DNA from: Burkholderia anthina
GTDB taxonomy: Bacteria > Pseudomonadota > Gammaproteobacteria > Burkholderiales > Burkholderiaceae
Direction: 5' to 3'
DNA: 64,000 nucleotides
NCBI RefSeq assembly: GCF_001547525.1
Contig: NZ_CM003768.1
Location: 3,038,001 to 3,102,000, forward strand
The first letter of the stretch is position 1, and each line of letters begins with the position of its first letter. This document shows, one piece after another, positions 1-8,558 of the stretch. The notes under the pieces were generated by a model that made no database searches, had not been told where the DNA came from, and saw only the letters and a program-made list of their open reading frames with translations. The translations under genes were made by a program, and so were the position numbers.

Positions 1-223
1 CCATGATGTCGCGCGCGCACAGATCGGACACCTGGAACACGCCTTCGATCATCGACAGCGAATCGGCGTCGATCAGGTTGCGTTCGTGGGCGTCCTGGAG
101 GATTTCCAGCAGCTCGCCGCGGGATTCGGGCTCGGGCGAGATGAAGTCGGTCAGGCGCTCGAGCAGCGAGCGCTTTTCTTGCGGTTTGTCGGTTGGCTTA
201 CGACTGGGATACGAATCGTTCAT
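1..223 (-). CDS. corC: CorC/HlyC-family transporter, N-terminal part (runs off the window)
   Basis: Only the first 74 codons are present; the gene continues past the left edge. The protein opens with a hydrophilic stretch (SLLERLTDFISPEPES) followed by GELLEILQDAHERNLIDADSLSMIEGVF, the characteristic start of the soluble CorC/YbeX proteins that precede their paired CBS domains. CorC-type proteins are linked to magnesium/cobalt efflux and ribosome-related stress. The ATG at 223 is the first in frame. The gene lies downstream of ybeY and a ChaC-like gene on the same strand, matching the usual ybeY-corC-lnt order in proteobacteria. A promoter-like element lies just upstream (about 271-282). Family assignment is good; the exact transport function is inferred. 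Confidence 0.85.
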   Translation of the reverse strand, partial: MNDSYPSRKPTDKPQEKRSLLERLTDFISPEPESRGELLEILQDAHERNLIDADSLSMIEGVFQVSDLCARDIM

Positions 224-270
224 GGTGGTGCGCCCGGGTCATGCCGGGGCGCGCGGTCACGGAGTAGGCA

Positions 271-282
271 AGGATACACCAA
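271..282 (-). promoter_or_regulatory. Repeated promoter-like element upstream of corC
   Basis: On the minus strand this reads TTGGTGTATCCT, about 48 bases upstream of the corC ATG. The identical 12 bases recur at 2140-2151 upstream of ybeY. TATCCT could serve as a -10 hexamer; no convincing -35 is visible. The element is seen directly; its role is inferred. Confidence 0.35.
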
Positions 283-499
283 GGGCACGACGCGACCGTG
301 TCACCCCGGCCGCACGGCCAGGGCGGGCGGCTCGCGCGGGCCCCGCTCGCGGACGGCCGCGCCGGGCGCGACGTCGTCGTCGGGTCCATCCTATCGCAGA
401 AAGGAGCGGCGGGGCGCGGCGGCCAAAAAACGGTGGCGGGACGGGCGGCGCGGCCGGACGGCGGCATTCTGCCGCAGGCGGGCGCCGCCGGCGCGCCGC

Positions 500-649
500 T
501 CAGAACCGCATGCCGGCCGAGCAGCCGCCGGCGGCCGCGCCGTTGGTCGCGGCGCCGCCGCAGCCGAGTATCCCGCAGCCGGACAGCGCGACGCTCGCGG
601 CGACGAGCAGCACGGCGATCCTGCAACGCGACCAGTGTGACGGTTTCAT
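500..649 (-). CDS. Small lipoprotein, 49 aa
   Basis: A 49-residue protein with a basic N-terminus (MKPSHWSRCR), a hydrophobic segment (IAVLLVAASVAL) and the lipobox LSGC, so signal peptidase II should cleave before Cys25. The mature part is only about 25 residues, Gly/Ala-rich with three further cysteines (GCGGA, GGCSAG). It is probably anchored in the inner or outer membrane. No function can be assigned; it resembles the entericidin-like mini-lipoproteins often overlooked by gene finders. It sits between the ChaC-like gene and corC on the same strand. Confidence 0.65.
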   Translation of the reverse strand: MKPSHWSRCRIAVLLVAASVALSGCGILGCGGAATNGAAAGGCSAGMRF

Positions 650-690
650 TGGCGGTGTCCTCGTGCGGGTGCGCGCGGCGCGGTGTCGGA

Positions 691-1323
691 TCACCGGCAT
701 CGCGCCAGCAACCCTTCCAGCGCGCGGTCGGGGATGCCGCTCGCCCGCAGCGCGTCGACCGTGCGGCTCACGTAGTCGAGCGTCGTGCCGTAGCGGCCGG
801 CCGCGCAGCCGAACACTTCCTTCACGACGGCGTCGGTCAGCTTGCCCGTATAGGTCGGTGCGTCGCGGCGCATCACGAACGCGAGCGCGTTCACGCGTTC
901 GCCGGTCTCGAGCGAGCACGGCAGCCACGCGGGCCGGTACGAGCCCATCGGCATCTCGCGTTTCCACAATGTCTCGAGATGCGGCTGCGCGGTCGGGCCG
1001 GAAAGCCGGAACGCGATGCCCGAGCACGAGCCGCCGCGATCGAGCGCGAGCACGAGGCCCGGCCGTTCGGGCGTGCCGCGGTTCACGCGCGACCACAGGT
1101 AGAGCCCGCGATGGTAGCCGTGCACCTTGCCGCGCACGGCGGCGACGGTCGGCAGCCCGGGGTTCCAGATCAGCGAGCCATAGCCGAACAGCCAGAGATC
1201 CTGCCGGCCGTCCCAGTCGCGCATCGTGTGCGCGAGCGATGCCGCGAGCTCCTCTTCGGTCAGCAGACGGCCTTCGCCGATCGACGGCGGGTAGGCGGGC
1301 GGCAGCATCGCGGCGTGACGCAT
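691..1323 (-). CDS. ChaC-like gamma-glutamylcyclotransferase, 210 aa
   Basis: The protein carries the gamma-glutamylcyclotransferase signature YGSLIWNP (residues 48-55), which forms the substrate-binding loop, and an acidic residue at about Glu123 (KREMPMGSYRP) in the position of the family's catalytic glutamate. ChaC proteins degrade glutathione to 5-oxoproline and Cys-Gly in the cytoplasm. The length of about 210 residues is normal. It starts at the ATG at 1323, 12 bases after the ybeY stop codon, so it is probably co-transcribed with ybeY. Substrate specificity for glutathione is inferred from the family. Confidence 0.85.
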   Translation of the reverse strand: MRHAAMLPPAYPPSIGEGRLLTEEELAASLAHTMRDWDGRQDLWLFGYGSLIWNPGLPTVAAVRGKVHGYHRGLYLWSRVNRGTPERPGLVLALDRGGSCSGIAFRLSGPTAQPHLETLWKREMPMGSYRPAWLPCSLETGERVNALAFVMRRDAPTYTGKLTDAVVKEVFGCAAGRYGTTLDYVSRTVDALRASGIPDRALEGLLARCR

Positions 1324-1335
1324 CGTGCGGACGGC

Positions 1336-2112
1336 TTACCGGTACGGGTTCGGGAAACCCAGTTTCGCGAGGATGTCGACTTCGAGCGCTTCCATTTCGG
1401 CCGCGTCCTCGTCGCTCGTCTCGTGGTCGTAGCCCTGCGCGTGCAGCGCGCCGTGCACCAGCAGGTGCGCGTAATGGGCCGCGAGCGGCTTGCCTTGCTC
1501 GTGCGCTTCCTTCTCGACGACCGGGCAGCACAGCACGAGGTCGCCGATCACGGTGCCGTCGGGCGCCGGGTCGTACGCGAAGGTCAGCACGTTGGTCGGA
1601 TAGTCCTTGTGGCGGTAGCCGGCGTTCAGCGTACGGCCTTCGTTTTCGCCGACGAAGCGCACGGTGAGCTGCGCGCTCGCGAACAGCGCCGGCTCGAGCC
1701 ATTCGGCGATCAGCTTGCGCTTGGGCAGCGTCTTGCGCACGTCGCTCGTGATCTCGTCGCCGTACTGGACGGACAAGTCGAGTTCCAGCGCGCGCGGCTC
1801 GTCTTCGGGGTCGTCCTCGCGCGGCGCGAATTCGGCGCCGACGTGCAGCGTCACGCTGTCGTAGTGCTCGGGCTGCAGCGCGAGCTTCGCGCGCATCGCC
1901 GGGTCGGTGTGCTGCGCGACGATCGCGACAGCCGCGTCGCCCGAGCTGCCCGACAGGTCGAACATCAGGCTGCGGCCGTCCGGGAAGTCGATCCGCAGCC
2001 CTTGCGCGTTGACGGTCCGGGCCTTGCCCTTCGCGTCGAACAGCGAAAGGCGGGGGGATTCGGACGCGACGGACTGGGCGCGACCGGACTTGCGGGAACG
2101 GGAGGATTTCAT
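1336..2112 (-). CDS. ybeY: Endoribonuclease YbeY with N-terminal extension, 258 aa
   Basis: The C-terminal two thirds is canonical YbeY, a metal-dependent RNase needed for 16S rRNA 3'-end maturation and ribosome quality control. The zinc motif [11 protein letters not shown] supplies His220, His224 and His230. Typical YbeY is about 155 residues. Here the family-like part begins near [10 protein letters not shown], about residue 95, after a leader that opens with a basic segment ([11 protein letters not shown]) and contains [16 protein letters not shown]. The ATG at 2112 is the first possible start in the open frame; internal Met codons further in could give a shorter protein. A transcription terminator separates it from phoH. 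Confidence 0.88.
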   Translation of the reverse strand: MKSSRSRKSGRAQSVASESPRLSLFDAKGKARTVNAQGLRIDFPDGRSLMFDLSGSSGDAAVAIVAQHTDPAMRAKLALQPEHYDSVTLHVGAEFAPREDDPEDEPRALELDLSVQYGDEITSDVRKTLPKRKLIAEWLEPALFASAQLTVRFVGENEGRTLNAGYRHKDYPTNVLTFAYDPAPDGTVIGDLVLCCPVVEKEAHEQGKPLAAHYAHLLVHGALHAQGYDHETSDEDAAEMEALEVDILAKLGFPNPYR

Positions 2113-2139
2113 GACGCGTGAGGCGATTGGGACGCGTCG

Positions 2140-2151
2140 AGGATACACCAA
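2140..2151 (-). promoter_or_regulatory. Repeated promoter-like element upstream of ybeY
   Basis: Minus strand TTGGTGTATCCT, 28 bases before the ybeY ATG, identical to the element before corC. It lies downstream of the phoH terminator, which makes a separate ybeY promoter plausible. The role is inferred. Confidence 0.4.
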
Positions 2152-2192
2152 ATGGCCGATCGCGCCCGAATTCGGCCGGGCCGCGCACGGGC

Positions 2193-2218
2193 AAAAAAAG
2201 CCCGGCGCGCCGTCGGGC
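2193..2218 (-). terminator. Rho-independent terminator after phoH
   Basis: Read on the minus strand, GCCCG...CGGGC arms (2214-2218 and 2200-2204) close a GC-rich hairpin followed directly by seven T residues. It lies 44 bases after the phoH stop, inside what is otherwise a co-directional miaB-phoH-ybeY cluster. Confidence 0.7.
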
Positions 2219-2261
2219 GGGCCGGGCCGGGAGGCCGGGGGCGGCACGCGGCCGCCGCCGC

Positions 2262-3308
2262 TCAGCCGTCCTGATGCTGCGCGTGGAATTCGTCGTACGC
2301 CTCGACGATGCGCGCGACGAGCGGGTGGCGCACCACGTCGGCGCTCGTGAAGCGCGTGAGCGCGATGCCGCGCACGCCGCCGAGCACCTGCTGCGCCTCG
2401 ACGAGGCCGCTCTTGTGGCCGCGCGGCAGGTCGACCTGGCTCGTGTCGCCGGTCACGACCGCCTTCGAGCCGAAGCCGATCCGCGTGAGGAACATCTTCA
2501 TCTGCTCGGGCGTCGTGTTCTGCGCCTCGTCGAGGATGATGAACGCGTGGTTCAGCGTGCGGCCGCGCATGTACGCGAGCGGCGCGATCTCGATCATCTG
2601 GCGCTCGAACATCTTGGCCGTCTTGTCGAAGCCGAGCAGGTCGTACAGCGCGTCGTACAGCGGCCGCAGGTACGGGTCGACCTTCTGCGCGAGATCGCCG
2701 GGCAGGAAGCCGAGCCGCTCGCCGGCCTCGACGGCCGGGCGCGTCAGCACGATCCGCTTGACCTGGTCGCGCTCGAGCGCGTCGACCGCGCATGCGACCG
2801 CGAGGTAGGTCTTGCCGGTGCCGGCCGGCCCGATGCCGAACGTCACGTCGTGCTGCAGGATCTGCTTCAGGTATTCGCGCTGGGCCGGCGTGCGGCCGCG
2901 CAGGTCGGCGCGCCGCGTGTAGAGCTTCGGCCCCGGCTCTTCGTCCGGCTCGCTGGCGTCGAGCTGCACGACCGGTTCGTCGAACGGATGGTCGGGATCG
3001 CCGCGAAAGCGCACGTCGAGCGTGTCCTGGCGGCCGTTGCCGGCCGTGTGGCGCACTTCGACCAGCGCGAGCTGGATGTCGTCGACCGACAGCGGATCGC
3101 GCGCGCGGTTGTAGAAGTTTTCGAGCGCGGCGAGCGCGAGCTTGGCGCCGCGCCCGCGAATCGTGATCCGGTGGCCGCGCCGCGCGAGCGTCACGTCGAG
3201 CGCCTGTTCGATCTGCCGCAGGTTTTCGTCGAGCGGGCCGCAGAGGTTGGCGAGGCGCGCGTTGTCGTCGCGCGGGGCGGTGAATTCCAGTGCTTGGACG
3301 GTCTTCAA
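2262..3308 (-). CDS. phoH: PhoH-family ATPase, 348 aa
   Basis: A PhoH-like (PhoL/YbeZ) P-loop protein: Walker A at PAGTGKT (residues 161-167), Walker B at LDEAQ (259-263), and an N-terminal KH-like region ([14 protein letters not shown]). PhoL/YbeZ works with YbeY in RNA metabolism. The start is a TTG at 3308: a Shine-Dalgarno AGGAG lies 11 bases upstream and no ATG fits, so the true start is non-ATG. The gene follows miaB after 33 bases and belongs to the conserved miaB-phoH-ybeY-corC neighbourhood. Length is normal for the family. Confidence 0.92.
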   Translation of the reverse strand: MKTVQALEFTAPRDDNARLANLCGPLDENLRQIEQALDVTLARRGHRITIRGRGAKLALAALENFYNRARDPLSVDDIQLALVEVRHTAGNGRQDTLDVRFRGDPDHPFDEPVVQLDASEPDEEPGPKLYTRRADLRGRTPAQREYLKQILQHDVTFGIGPAGTGKTYLAVACAVDALERDQVKRIVLTRPAVEAGERLGFLPGDLAQKVDPYLRPLYDALYDLLGFDKTAKMFERQMIEIAPLAYMRGRTLNHAFIILDEAQNTTPEQMKMFLTRIGFGSKAVVTGDTSQVDLPRGHKSGLVEAQQVLGGVRGIALTRFTSADVVRHPLVARIVEAYDEFHAQHQDG

Positions 3309-3341
3309 AGTAGCGTCGGGCTCCTGTCGGGCGTCGGTCGG

Positions 3342-4715
3342 TCAGTGGGTGGCCGTGCTCGCGTCGTCGCTGACGAGCACGAGCTCGCCGCGCAGCGAGT
3401 GCGGGTACGCATGGTTGATCTTCACGTCGATCATCTGGCCGATCAGGCGCGGGTGCGATGCGAGCGGCGCCGGGAAATTCACGACCCGGTTGTTCTCGGT
3501 GCGGCCCGCGAGCTCGTTCGGGTCCTTGCGCGACGGGCCCTCGACGAGGATCCGCTCGACCTTCCCGACCATCGACTGGCTGATGCGCGCGACGTTTTCC
3601 TCGATCGTCGCCTGCAGATGTTGCAGGCGTTTGAGCTTGACCTCGCGCGGCGTGTCGTCGGCGAGGTTCGCGGCCGGCGTGCCGGGGCGCGGGCTGTAGA
3701 TGAACGAGAAGCTCGTGTCGTAGCGCATGTCGTGCACGAGCGCCATCATCTTGTCGAAATCCTCCTCGGTCTCGCCGGGGAAGCCGACGATCATGTCGGT
3801 CGACAGCGACAGGTCGGGGCGGATCGCGCGCAGCTTGCGGATCACCGACTTGTATTCGAGCACCGTGTAGCCGCGCTTCATCGCCATCAGGATGCGGTCG
3901 GAACCGTGCTGGACCGGCAGGTGCAGGTGGCTCACGAGCTTCGGCACCTTCGCGTACGTGTCGATCAGGCGCTGCGTGAATTCCTTCGGATGCGACGTCG
4001 TGTAGCGGATCCGCTCGATGCCGGGGATGTCGGCGACGTATTCGATCAGCGTCGCGAAATCGGCGATTTCCGACGAGCCGGCCGTCAGTGCGCCGCGATA
4101 GGCGTTCACGTTCTGACCGAGCAGCGTGACTTCGCGCACGCCCTGGTCGGCGAGGCCGGCCACTTCGGTCAGCACGTCGTCGAGCGGGCGCGACACTTCA
4201 TCGCCGCGCGTGTACGGCACCACGCAGTAGCTGCAGTACTTCGAGCAGCCTTCCATGATCGACACGAACGCGCTCGGCCCCTCGACGCGCGCGGGCGGCA
4301 GGTGGTCGAACTTCTCGATTTCGGGGAACGTGATGTCGACCTGCGCGCGGCCGCTCTCGCGGCGCGCGTCGATCATCTGCGGCAGGCGGTGCAGGGTTTG
4401 CGGGCCGAACACGAGGTCGACGTACGGCGCGCGCGACACGATCGACGCGCCTTCCTGGCTCGCGACGCAGCCGCCGACGCCGATCAGCAGGCCCGGCTTC
4501 GCTTCCTTCAGCTCGCGCACGCGGCCGAGATCGGAGAACACTTTTTCCTGCGCCTTCTCGCGCACTGAGCACGTGTTGAACAGGATGATGTCCGCGTCTT
4601 CCGGCGTGTCGGTCTTTTCGAGGCCTTCGGCCGCGTTGAGCACGTCCACCATCTTGTCCGAGTCGTACTCGTTCATCTGGCAGCCGAAGGTCTTTACGTA
4701 AACTTTCTTGGTCAT
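3342..4715 (-). CDS. miaB: tRNA-2-methylthio-N6-dimethylallyladenosine synthase MiaB, 457 aa
   Basis: Radical-SAM methylthiotransferase that converts i6A37 to ms2i6A37 in tRNAs reading UNN codons. The N-terminal UPF0004 domain has Cys12, Cys49 and Cys83 for the auxiliary 4Fe-4S cluster. The radical-SAM motif CSKYCSYC gives Cys157, Cys161 and Cys164. A C-terminal TRAM domain (about 385-450) binds tRNA. All six cluster ligands are intact and length is normal. It starts at the ATG at 4715 and heads the cluster containing phoH. A TATAAT sequence upstream is a likely -10 element. Confidence 0.96.
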   Translation of the reverse strand: MTKKVYVKTFGCQMNEYDSDKMVDVLNAAEGLEKTDTPEDADIILFNTCSVREKAQEKVFSDLGRVRELKEAKPGLLIGVGGCVASQEGASIVSRAPYVDLVFGPQTLHRLPQMIDARRESGRAQVDITFPEIEKFDHLPPARVEGPSAFVSIMEGCSKYCSYCVVPYTRGDEVSRPLDDVLTEVAGLADQGVREVTLLGQNVNAYRGALTAGSSEIADFATLIEYVADIPGIERIRYTTSHPKEFTQRLIDTYAKVPKLVSHLHLPVQHGSDRILMAMKRGYTVLEYKSVIRKLRAIRPDLSLSTDMIVGFPGETEEDFDKMMALVHDMRYDTSFSFIYSPRPGTPAANLADDTPREVKLKRLQHLQATIEENVARISQSMVGKVERILVEGPSRKDPNELAGRTENNRVVNFPAPLASHPRLIGQMIDVKINHAYPHSLRGELVLVSDDASTATH

Positions 4716-4833
4716 GGGGATTCGCCGTTCGCAGTGGTTGACCTGGGGGCGTCGTCAAGGGTGAGTCGGGACGGCGGTGCGCGGCACGCGAATCGCGCGT
4801 AGCCGGGAGGAAAGGCCGTCGGGAAAGCCTTCC

Positions 4834-4839
4834 ATTATA
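4834..4839 (-). promoter_or_regulatory. miaB: Probable -10 box of the miaB promoter
   Basis: A perfect TATAAT on the minus strand, 118 bases upstream of the miaB ATG, in the gap between miaB and the LysR gene. No matching TTGACA-like -35 is evident at 17 bases, so only the -10 is called. Confidence 0.45.
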
Positions 4840-4938
4840 GCTTTTCATGCCGCGGCGGATGGGCGGCCGGTTGCGGGTATGCGACGCCGGCTTCCGGGTT
4901 CCGACCCCTCGATGACGGCGACGACGGCCGGCCGACCG

Positions 4939-5871
4939 TCAGCGGCACGCGTTCAGCAGGTCGTCGAGCGCGGCTTCCTCGCGCGCGAAGCGTTCGGCGA
5001 GAAAGTCGAGCAGCACGCGCACGCGCGGCGCCATGTAGCGCTTGCTGTGGTAGATCGCGTGCAGCGGTGCGTCCTGGTGCCGCCAGTCGGGGAGCAGCAC
5101 GCGCAGCCGGCCCGCGCGGACGTCGTCGGCGATGTCCCACAGCGATTTCAGCGCGATGCCGTGGCCGCGCAGCGTCCATTCGCGCGTGAGCCCGCCGTCG
5201 TTGGTCTCGAACGCGGTCGACACGGGCACCGTGTGAACCTGCACTTCGTCGCCGCGCGTGAAGTGCCAGGTGTTCATCGGGCCGGACGCGATCGTGATCA
5301 CGTTGCACGGAAAGCGGGCCAGATCGTGCGGATCGGCCGGGACGCCGTGGCGTTCGATGAACGACGGCGCCGCGCACAGCACCCGCCGGTTGGTCGCGAG
5401 CCGGCGGGCGATCAGCGCGCCGTCGGGCGGCGCGGCGAAGCGGATCGCGAGATCGATCTCGTCCTGCCACAGGTTCGACGACGAATCGGACGCCGTCAGC
5501 GAGAACGTGACGTCGGGATGTTGCGTCGTGAATTCGTCGAGCCAGTCGAGCAACTGATTGCGGCCGAAATCGGACGTCGACGACAGCCGCACCTTGCCGC
5601 TCACGACGTTGCGGCCTTCCTGCAGCATCGCGTCCGCGTCGTCGAGCGCCTGCAGCGCCTGACGGCAGCAGTTCAGGTACAGCTTGCCTTCGTCGGTGAG
5701 CCGCAATTGCCGCGTCGAGCGTTCGAACAGCCGCGTCGCGATCTTCGCCTCGAGCTTCGCGAGGCGCGCGCTCGCGGCGGCCGGCGTGAGGTTCAGCTTG
5801 CGCCCGGCGGCGGACAGGCTGCCCAGCTCCGCCGCCTCGACGAACAGCCGGATGTCGCCCAGTCGGTCCAT
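4939..5871 (-). CDS. LysR-family transcriptional regulator, 310 aa
   Basis: An N-terminal winged helix-turn-helix (about residues 1-60, DIRLFVEAAELGSLSAAGRKLNLTPAAASARLAKLE) is followed by a LysR substrate-binding domain. An upstream in-frame ATG at 5916 exists, but the LysR alignment begins at MDRLGDIRLF, so 5871 is chosen. The gene is divergent from the MFS exporter at 6019, with a dyad operator-like site in the shared region, so it probably controls that exporter. The inducer is unknown. Confidence 0.9.
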   Translation of the reverse strand: MDRLGDIRLFVEAAELGSLSAAGRKLNLTPAAASARLAKLEAKIATRLFERSTRQLRLTDEGKLYLNCCRQALQALDDADAMLQEGRNVVSGKVRLSSTSDFGRNQLLDWLDEFTTQHPDVTFSLTASDSSSNLWQDEIDLAIRFAAPPDGALIARRLATNRRVLCAAPSFIERHGVPADPHDLARFPCNVITIASGPMNTWHFTRGDEVQVHTVPVSTAFETNDGGLTREWTLRGHGIALKSLWDIADDVRAGRLRVLLPDWRHQDAPLHAIYHSKRYMAPRVRVLLDFLAERFAREEAALDDLLNACR

Positions 5872-5886
5872 GCGATTTTCCAGAAA

Positions 5887-5926
5887 TATTTGAAAATGAT
5901 TCAAATGCCACGCCAATTATCAAATA
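5887..5926. promoter_or_regulatory. Dyad-rich operator between LysR and MFS genes
   Basis: ATTTGAA (5888-5894) and TTCAAAT (5900-5906) form a perfect 7-base dyad around AATGA, matching the T-N11-A layout of LysR sites. A further TCAAATA lies at 5920-5926. The AT-rich patch stands out in the GC-rich surroundings. Regulation by the adjacent LysR protein is inferred. Confidence 0.5.
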
Positions 5927-6018
5927 TAGGCGTCTTCGGGACAATGCGCGCACATCCCGCTTTCTTGTGCGGTGCGGCACCGAACCGGCGCCGCGGCCGC
6001 CGCCTTCCGGAGAACGTC

Positions 6019-7194
6019 ATGCCCATTCCGCTCCTGGCGCTCGCGATCAGCGCCTTCGCCATCGGCACCACCGAATTCATCATCATGGGCCTGCTGCCCG
6101 AAGTCGCGCACGACCTCGCCGTGTCGCTGCCGTCGGCCGGCCTGCTCGTCACCGGCTACGCACTCGGCGTCGCGGTCGGCGCGCCGCTGCTCGCGGTGCT
6201 GACGAGCCGCATGCCGCGCAAGGCCGCGCTGCAACTGCTGATGGCGATCTTCATCGTCGGCAACGTGCTGTGCGCGACGGCGTCCGGCTACGCGATGCTG
6301 ATGGTCGCGCGCGTCGTCACGTCGTTCGCGCACGGGTCATTCTTCGGCATCGGCGCGGTGGTCGCCGCGTCGCTCGTGCCGGCCGACAAGCGCGCGAGCG
6401 CGATCGCGCTGATGTTCACCGGGCTCACGCTGTCGAACGTGCTCGGCGTGCCGTTCGGCACGTTCGTCGGCCAACTGCTCGGCTGGCGCGCGTCGTTCTG
6501 GATCGTCGCCGCGCTCGGCGTGCTCGCGCTCGGCGGCGTGGCCGCGCTGGTGCCGAACCGTCACGACAGCGGGCCGGTCGGCCTCGGCCACGAAGTGCGC
6601 GTGCTGAAGGAGCCGCAGGTGTGGCTCGCGCTGCTGATGACCGTGCTCGGCTTCGGCGGCGTGTTCGTCGTGTTCACGTACATCGCGCCGATCCTCGAGG
6701 CCGTGTCGGGCTACTCGCCGCGCGCGGTCGCGCTGATCCTCGTGCTGTTCGGCGCGGGGCTGACGATCGGCAACACGATCGGCGGCAAGCTCGCCGACCG
6801 CGCGCTGATGCCGTCGCTGATCGCGATCCTCGTCGCGCTGATGGCCGTGATGGCCGTGTTCGCGAAGACGAGCCACCTGCCGGTCGCGGCCGCCGTCACC
6901 GTGTTCGTCTGGGGGATCGCCGCGTTCGCGACGGTGCCGCCGCTGCAGGCGCGCGTGGTCGAAAAGGCCGCGAGCGCGCCGCATCTCGCGTCGACGCTGA
7001 ACATCGGCGCGTTCAACGTCGGCAATGCGGGCGGCGCGTGGCTCGGCGGCCTCGCGCTGGAGCACGGCTTCGCGCTCGATGCGCTGCCGTGGGTCGCGGT
7101 CGCGGTGACGTTCGCGGCGCTGGTCGTCACGTGGCTCGCGATGCGGCTCGACGCGCGCGGCCCGGCGCGGGGCGCGGCGCCGGCGGCGCAGTGA
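6019..7194 (+). CDS. MFS transporter, DHA1-type (AraJ/PbuE-like), 391 aa
   Basis: An integral membrane protein with about 12 hydrophobic segments. It opens with the family-typical LALAISAFAIGTTEFIIMGLLPEVA and has the loop 2-3 motif SRMPRKAALQ between TM2 and TM3. This subgroup exports sugars, nucleosides or drugs. The start is the ATG at 6019, preceded by a purine-rich GGAGA. It is transcribed divergently from the LysR gene, its likely regulator. Substrate cannot be read from sequence. Confidence 0.88.
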   Translation: MPIPLLALAISAFAIGTTEFIIMGLLPEVAHDLAVSLPSAGLLVTGYALGVAVGAPLLAVLTSRMPRKAALQLLMAIFIVGNVLCATASGYAMLMVARVVTSFAHGSFFGIGAVVAASLVPADKRASAIALMFTGLTLSNVLGVPFGTFVGQLLGWRASFWIVAALGVLALGGVAALVPNRHDSGPVGLGHEVRVLKEPQVWLALLMTVLGFGGVFVVFTYIAPILEAVSGYSPRAVALILVLFGAGLTIGNTIGGKLADRALMPSLIAILVALMAVMAVFAKTSHLPVAAAVTVFVWGIAAFATVPPLQARVVEKAASAPHLASTLNIGAFNVGNAGGAWLGGLALEHGFALDALPWVAVAVTFAALVVTWLAMRLDARGPARGAAPAAQ

Positions 7195-7411
7195 ACGCCG
7201 CCACGGCGCGCCGAGCGCGACGCCATAGCGGCAGGAAAAGGTTCGCGAGAAACGCATTCCTCCGCGATGCTGATAACGGTGTGAAGATAACTTCGTTTGC
7301 CCGTGCAAGGCCGGGTGATAGCGTTTCGATACGCGCCACGACCGGCGCAACCCGATTCCGATTCCGGCTTACCCCCTACGCAGGGCCGCGCGGCGGCCCG
7401 GAGGCAATGCT
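7195..7411. other. Intergenic region before the XRE-cupin gene
   Basis: About 217 bases. It holds a good Shine-Dalgarno (GGAGG) for the gene at 7412; no clear terminator, promoter or repeat was found. Confidence 0.4.
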
Positions 7412-8098
7412 ATGTCTTCATCCCTGGCGCTCGTGCGCGACGTGTCTTCCTTCGAGTCCGGCAATGGCGCCGACCTGCGCGCGTCCGCATCGCTCGACGC
7501 GCTCGAGCAGGTCGTCGGCGTGAACCTCGCGCGCTTGCGCGCCGAGCGGCAACTGTCGCTCGATGCGCTCGCGCGGCTGTCCGGCGTGTCGCGGGCGATG
7601 CTCGCGCAGATCGAATCGGCGCGCAGCGTGCCGTCGATCAAGGTGCTCTGCAAGATCGCCGCGGCGCTGAAAGTGTCGGTCGCCGCGTTCCTGCGGCGCC
7701 ATGCGGTGAACGGTTTCGAGCACCTGGCGGCCGAGCGCGCGTCGCGCGTCGTCAGCTCGAACGGCCGCTTCTCGGCACGTGCGCTGTATCCGGAAGGCGA
7801 GCCGGCCGCGGCCGAATTCCACGAGCTGCGGATCGCGCCGCTGCATACGGAGCCCGGCGCACGCCGCGCACCGGGCACGACGGTCAATCTCGTCGTCAGC
7901 GAGGGCACGCTCGAAGTCAGCGTGCATGATCGCCGCCAGTTGCTGGCGACCGGCGACGCGATCGTGTTCGACGCCGATCAGCCGTACAGCCTGCGCAACC
8001 CGGGCGACAGCGAAGCGCGTGCGTTCCGCGTGACGGTGAGCCCCGAGGTGCCGCCGCGCTGGCTCGTGCCCGACGCGGCGCACGCGGCCGCCAACTGA
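7412..8098 (+). CDS. XRE-family regulator with C-terminal cupin domain, 228 aa
   Basis: A helix-turn-helix of the XRE type spans about residues 36-92 (NLARLRAERQLSLDALARLSGVSRAMLAQIES in overlapping pieces), followed by a cupin fold at about 120-215 (PGTTVNLVVSEGTLEV, TGDAIVFDADQPYSLRNPG). This arrangement is found in ligand-sensing regulators of small-molecule metabolism and export. GGAGG seven bases before the ATG fixes the start. It lies downstream of the MFS gene on the same strand but with a 217-base gap, so it is probably transcribed independently. Target and ligand are unknown. Confidence 0.88.
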   Translation: MSSSLALVRDVSSFESGNGADLRASASLDALEQVVGVNLARLRAERQLSLDALARLSGVSRAMLAQIESARSVPSIKVLCKIAAALKVSVAAFLRRHAVNGFEHLAAERASRVVSSNGRFSARALYPEGEPAAAEFHELRIAPLHTEPGARRAPGTTVNLVVSEGTLEVSVHDRRQLLATGDAIVFDADQPYSLRNPGDSEARAFRVTVSPEVPPRWLVPDAAHAAAN

Positions 8099-8293
8099 TC
8101 GCGCGGGCCGCGCGGCGCGAGCGCTGCGGTTCCCGGTTTTCGCGGGAGGCGCCGCGTGCGCGCGTCGGCCGTTCGGACGATGCCGTTAGACGGGGTCGTC
8201 AGTAAGGTTTTACCGGTCATTCGCTGCGCGTCGTGTGCGGCTGTTGTATGCTTGGCCCGCCGGTCACGGGGCGTTCCCGTCCGGCAATCAGTG

Positions 8294-8437
8294 CGTCTTC
8301 AGGGCGGGGCGAAATTCCCCACCGGCGGTAGGCTGGCGTAAGCCGGCGAGCCCGCGAGCGCCCGCGCATTTCGCGCGGGGTCAGCAGATCTGGTCGAATG
8401 CCAGAGCCGACGGTCACAGTCCGGATGAGAGAAGATG
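8294..8437 (+). ncRNA. FMN riboswitch (RFN element)
   Basis: The conserved RFN blocks are all present in order: TCTTCAGGGCGGGGCGAAATT, then CCCCACCGGCGGTA, the variable arm, AGCCGACGGTCACAGTCC and GGATGAGAGAAGATG. The element binds flavin mononucleotide and represses riboflavin synthesis genes. It lies about 120 bases upstream of the ribB start, in the expected place to control ribB transcription or translation. The expression platform between 8438 and 8558 was not resolved. Confidence 0.95.
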
Positions 8438-8558
8438 TGCAGATAGTCATGTCCGTCAGGGCCGCTTCGCCGTGCGTGCGAAGCGGGTTGTCGTTCTGTC
8501 TGTTTGCAATGCCCTGAAACGTTTTTCGCCCAAATCGTCTTTGCGAGGAGCGTTTCAC

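Noticed and set aside
2118..4568. A long open frame of about 800 codons on the plus strand
   Set aside because: It is antisense to phoH and miaB, which have full family motifs. Long antisense frames are common in GC-rich DNA and the translation is Arg/Ala/Asp-rich with no recognisable motif.
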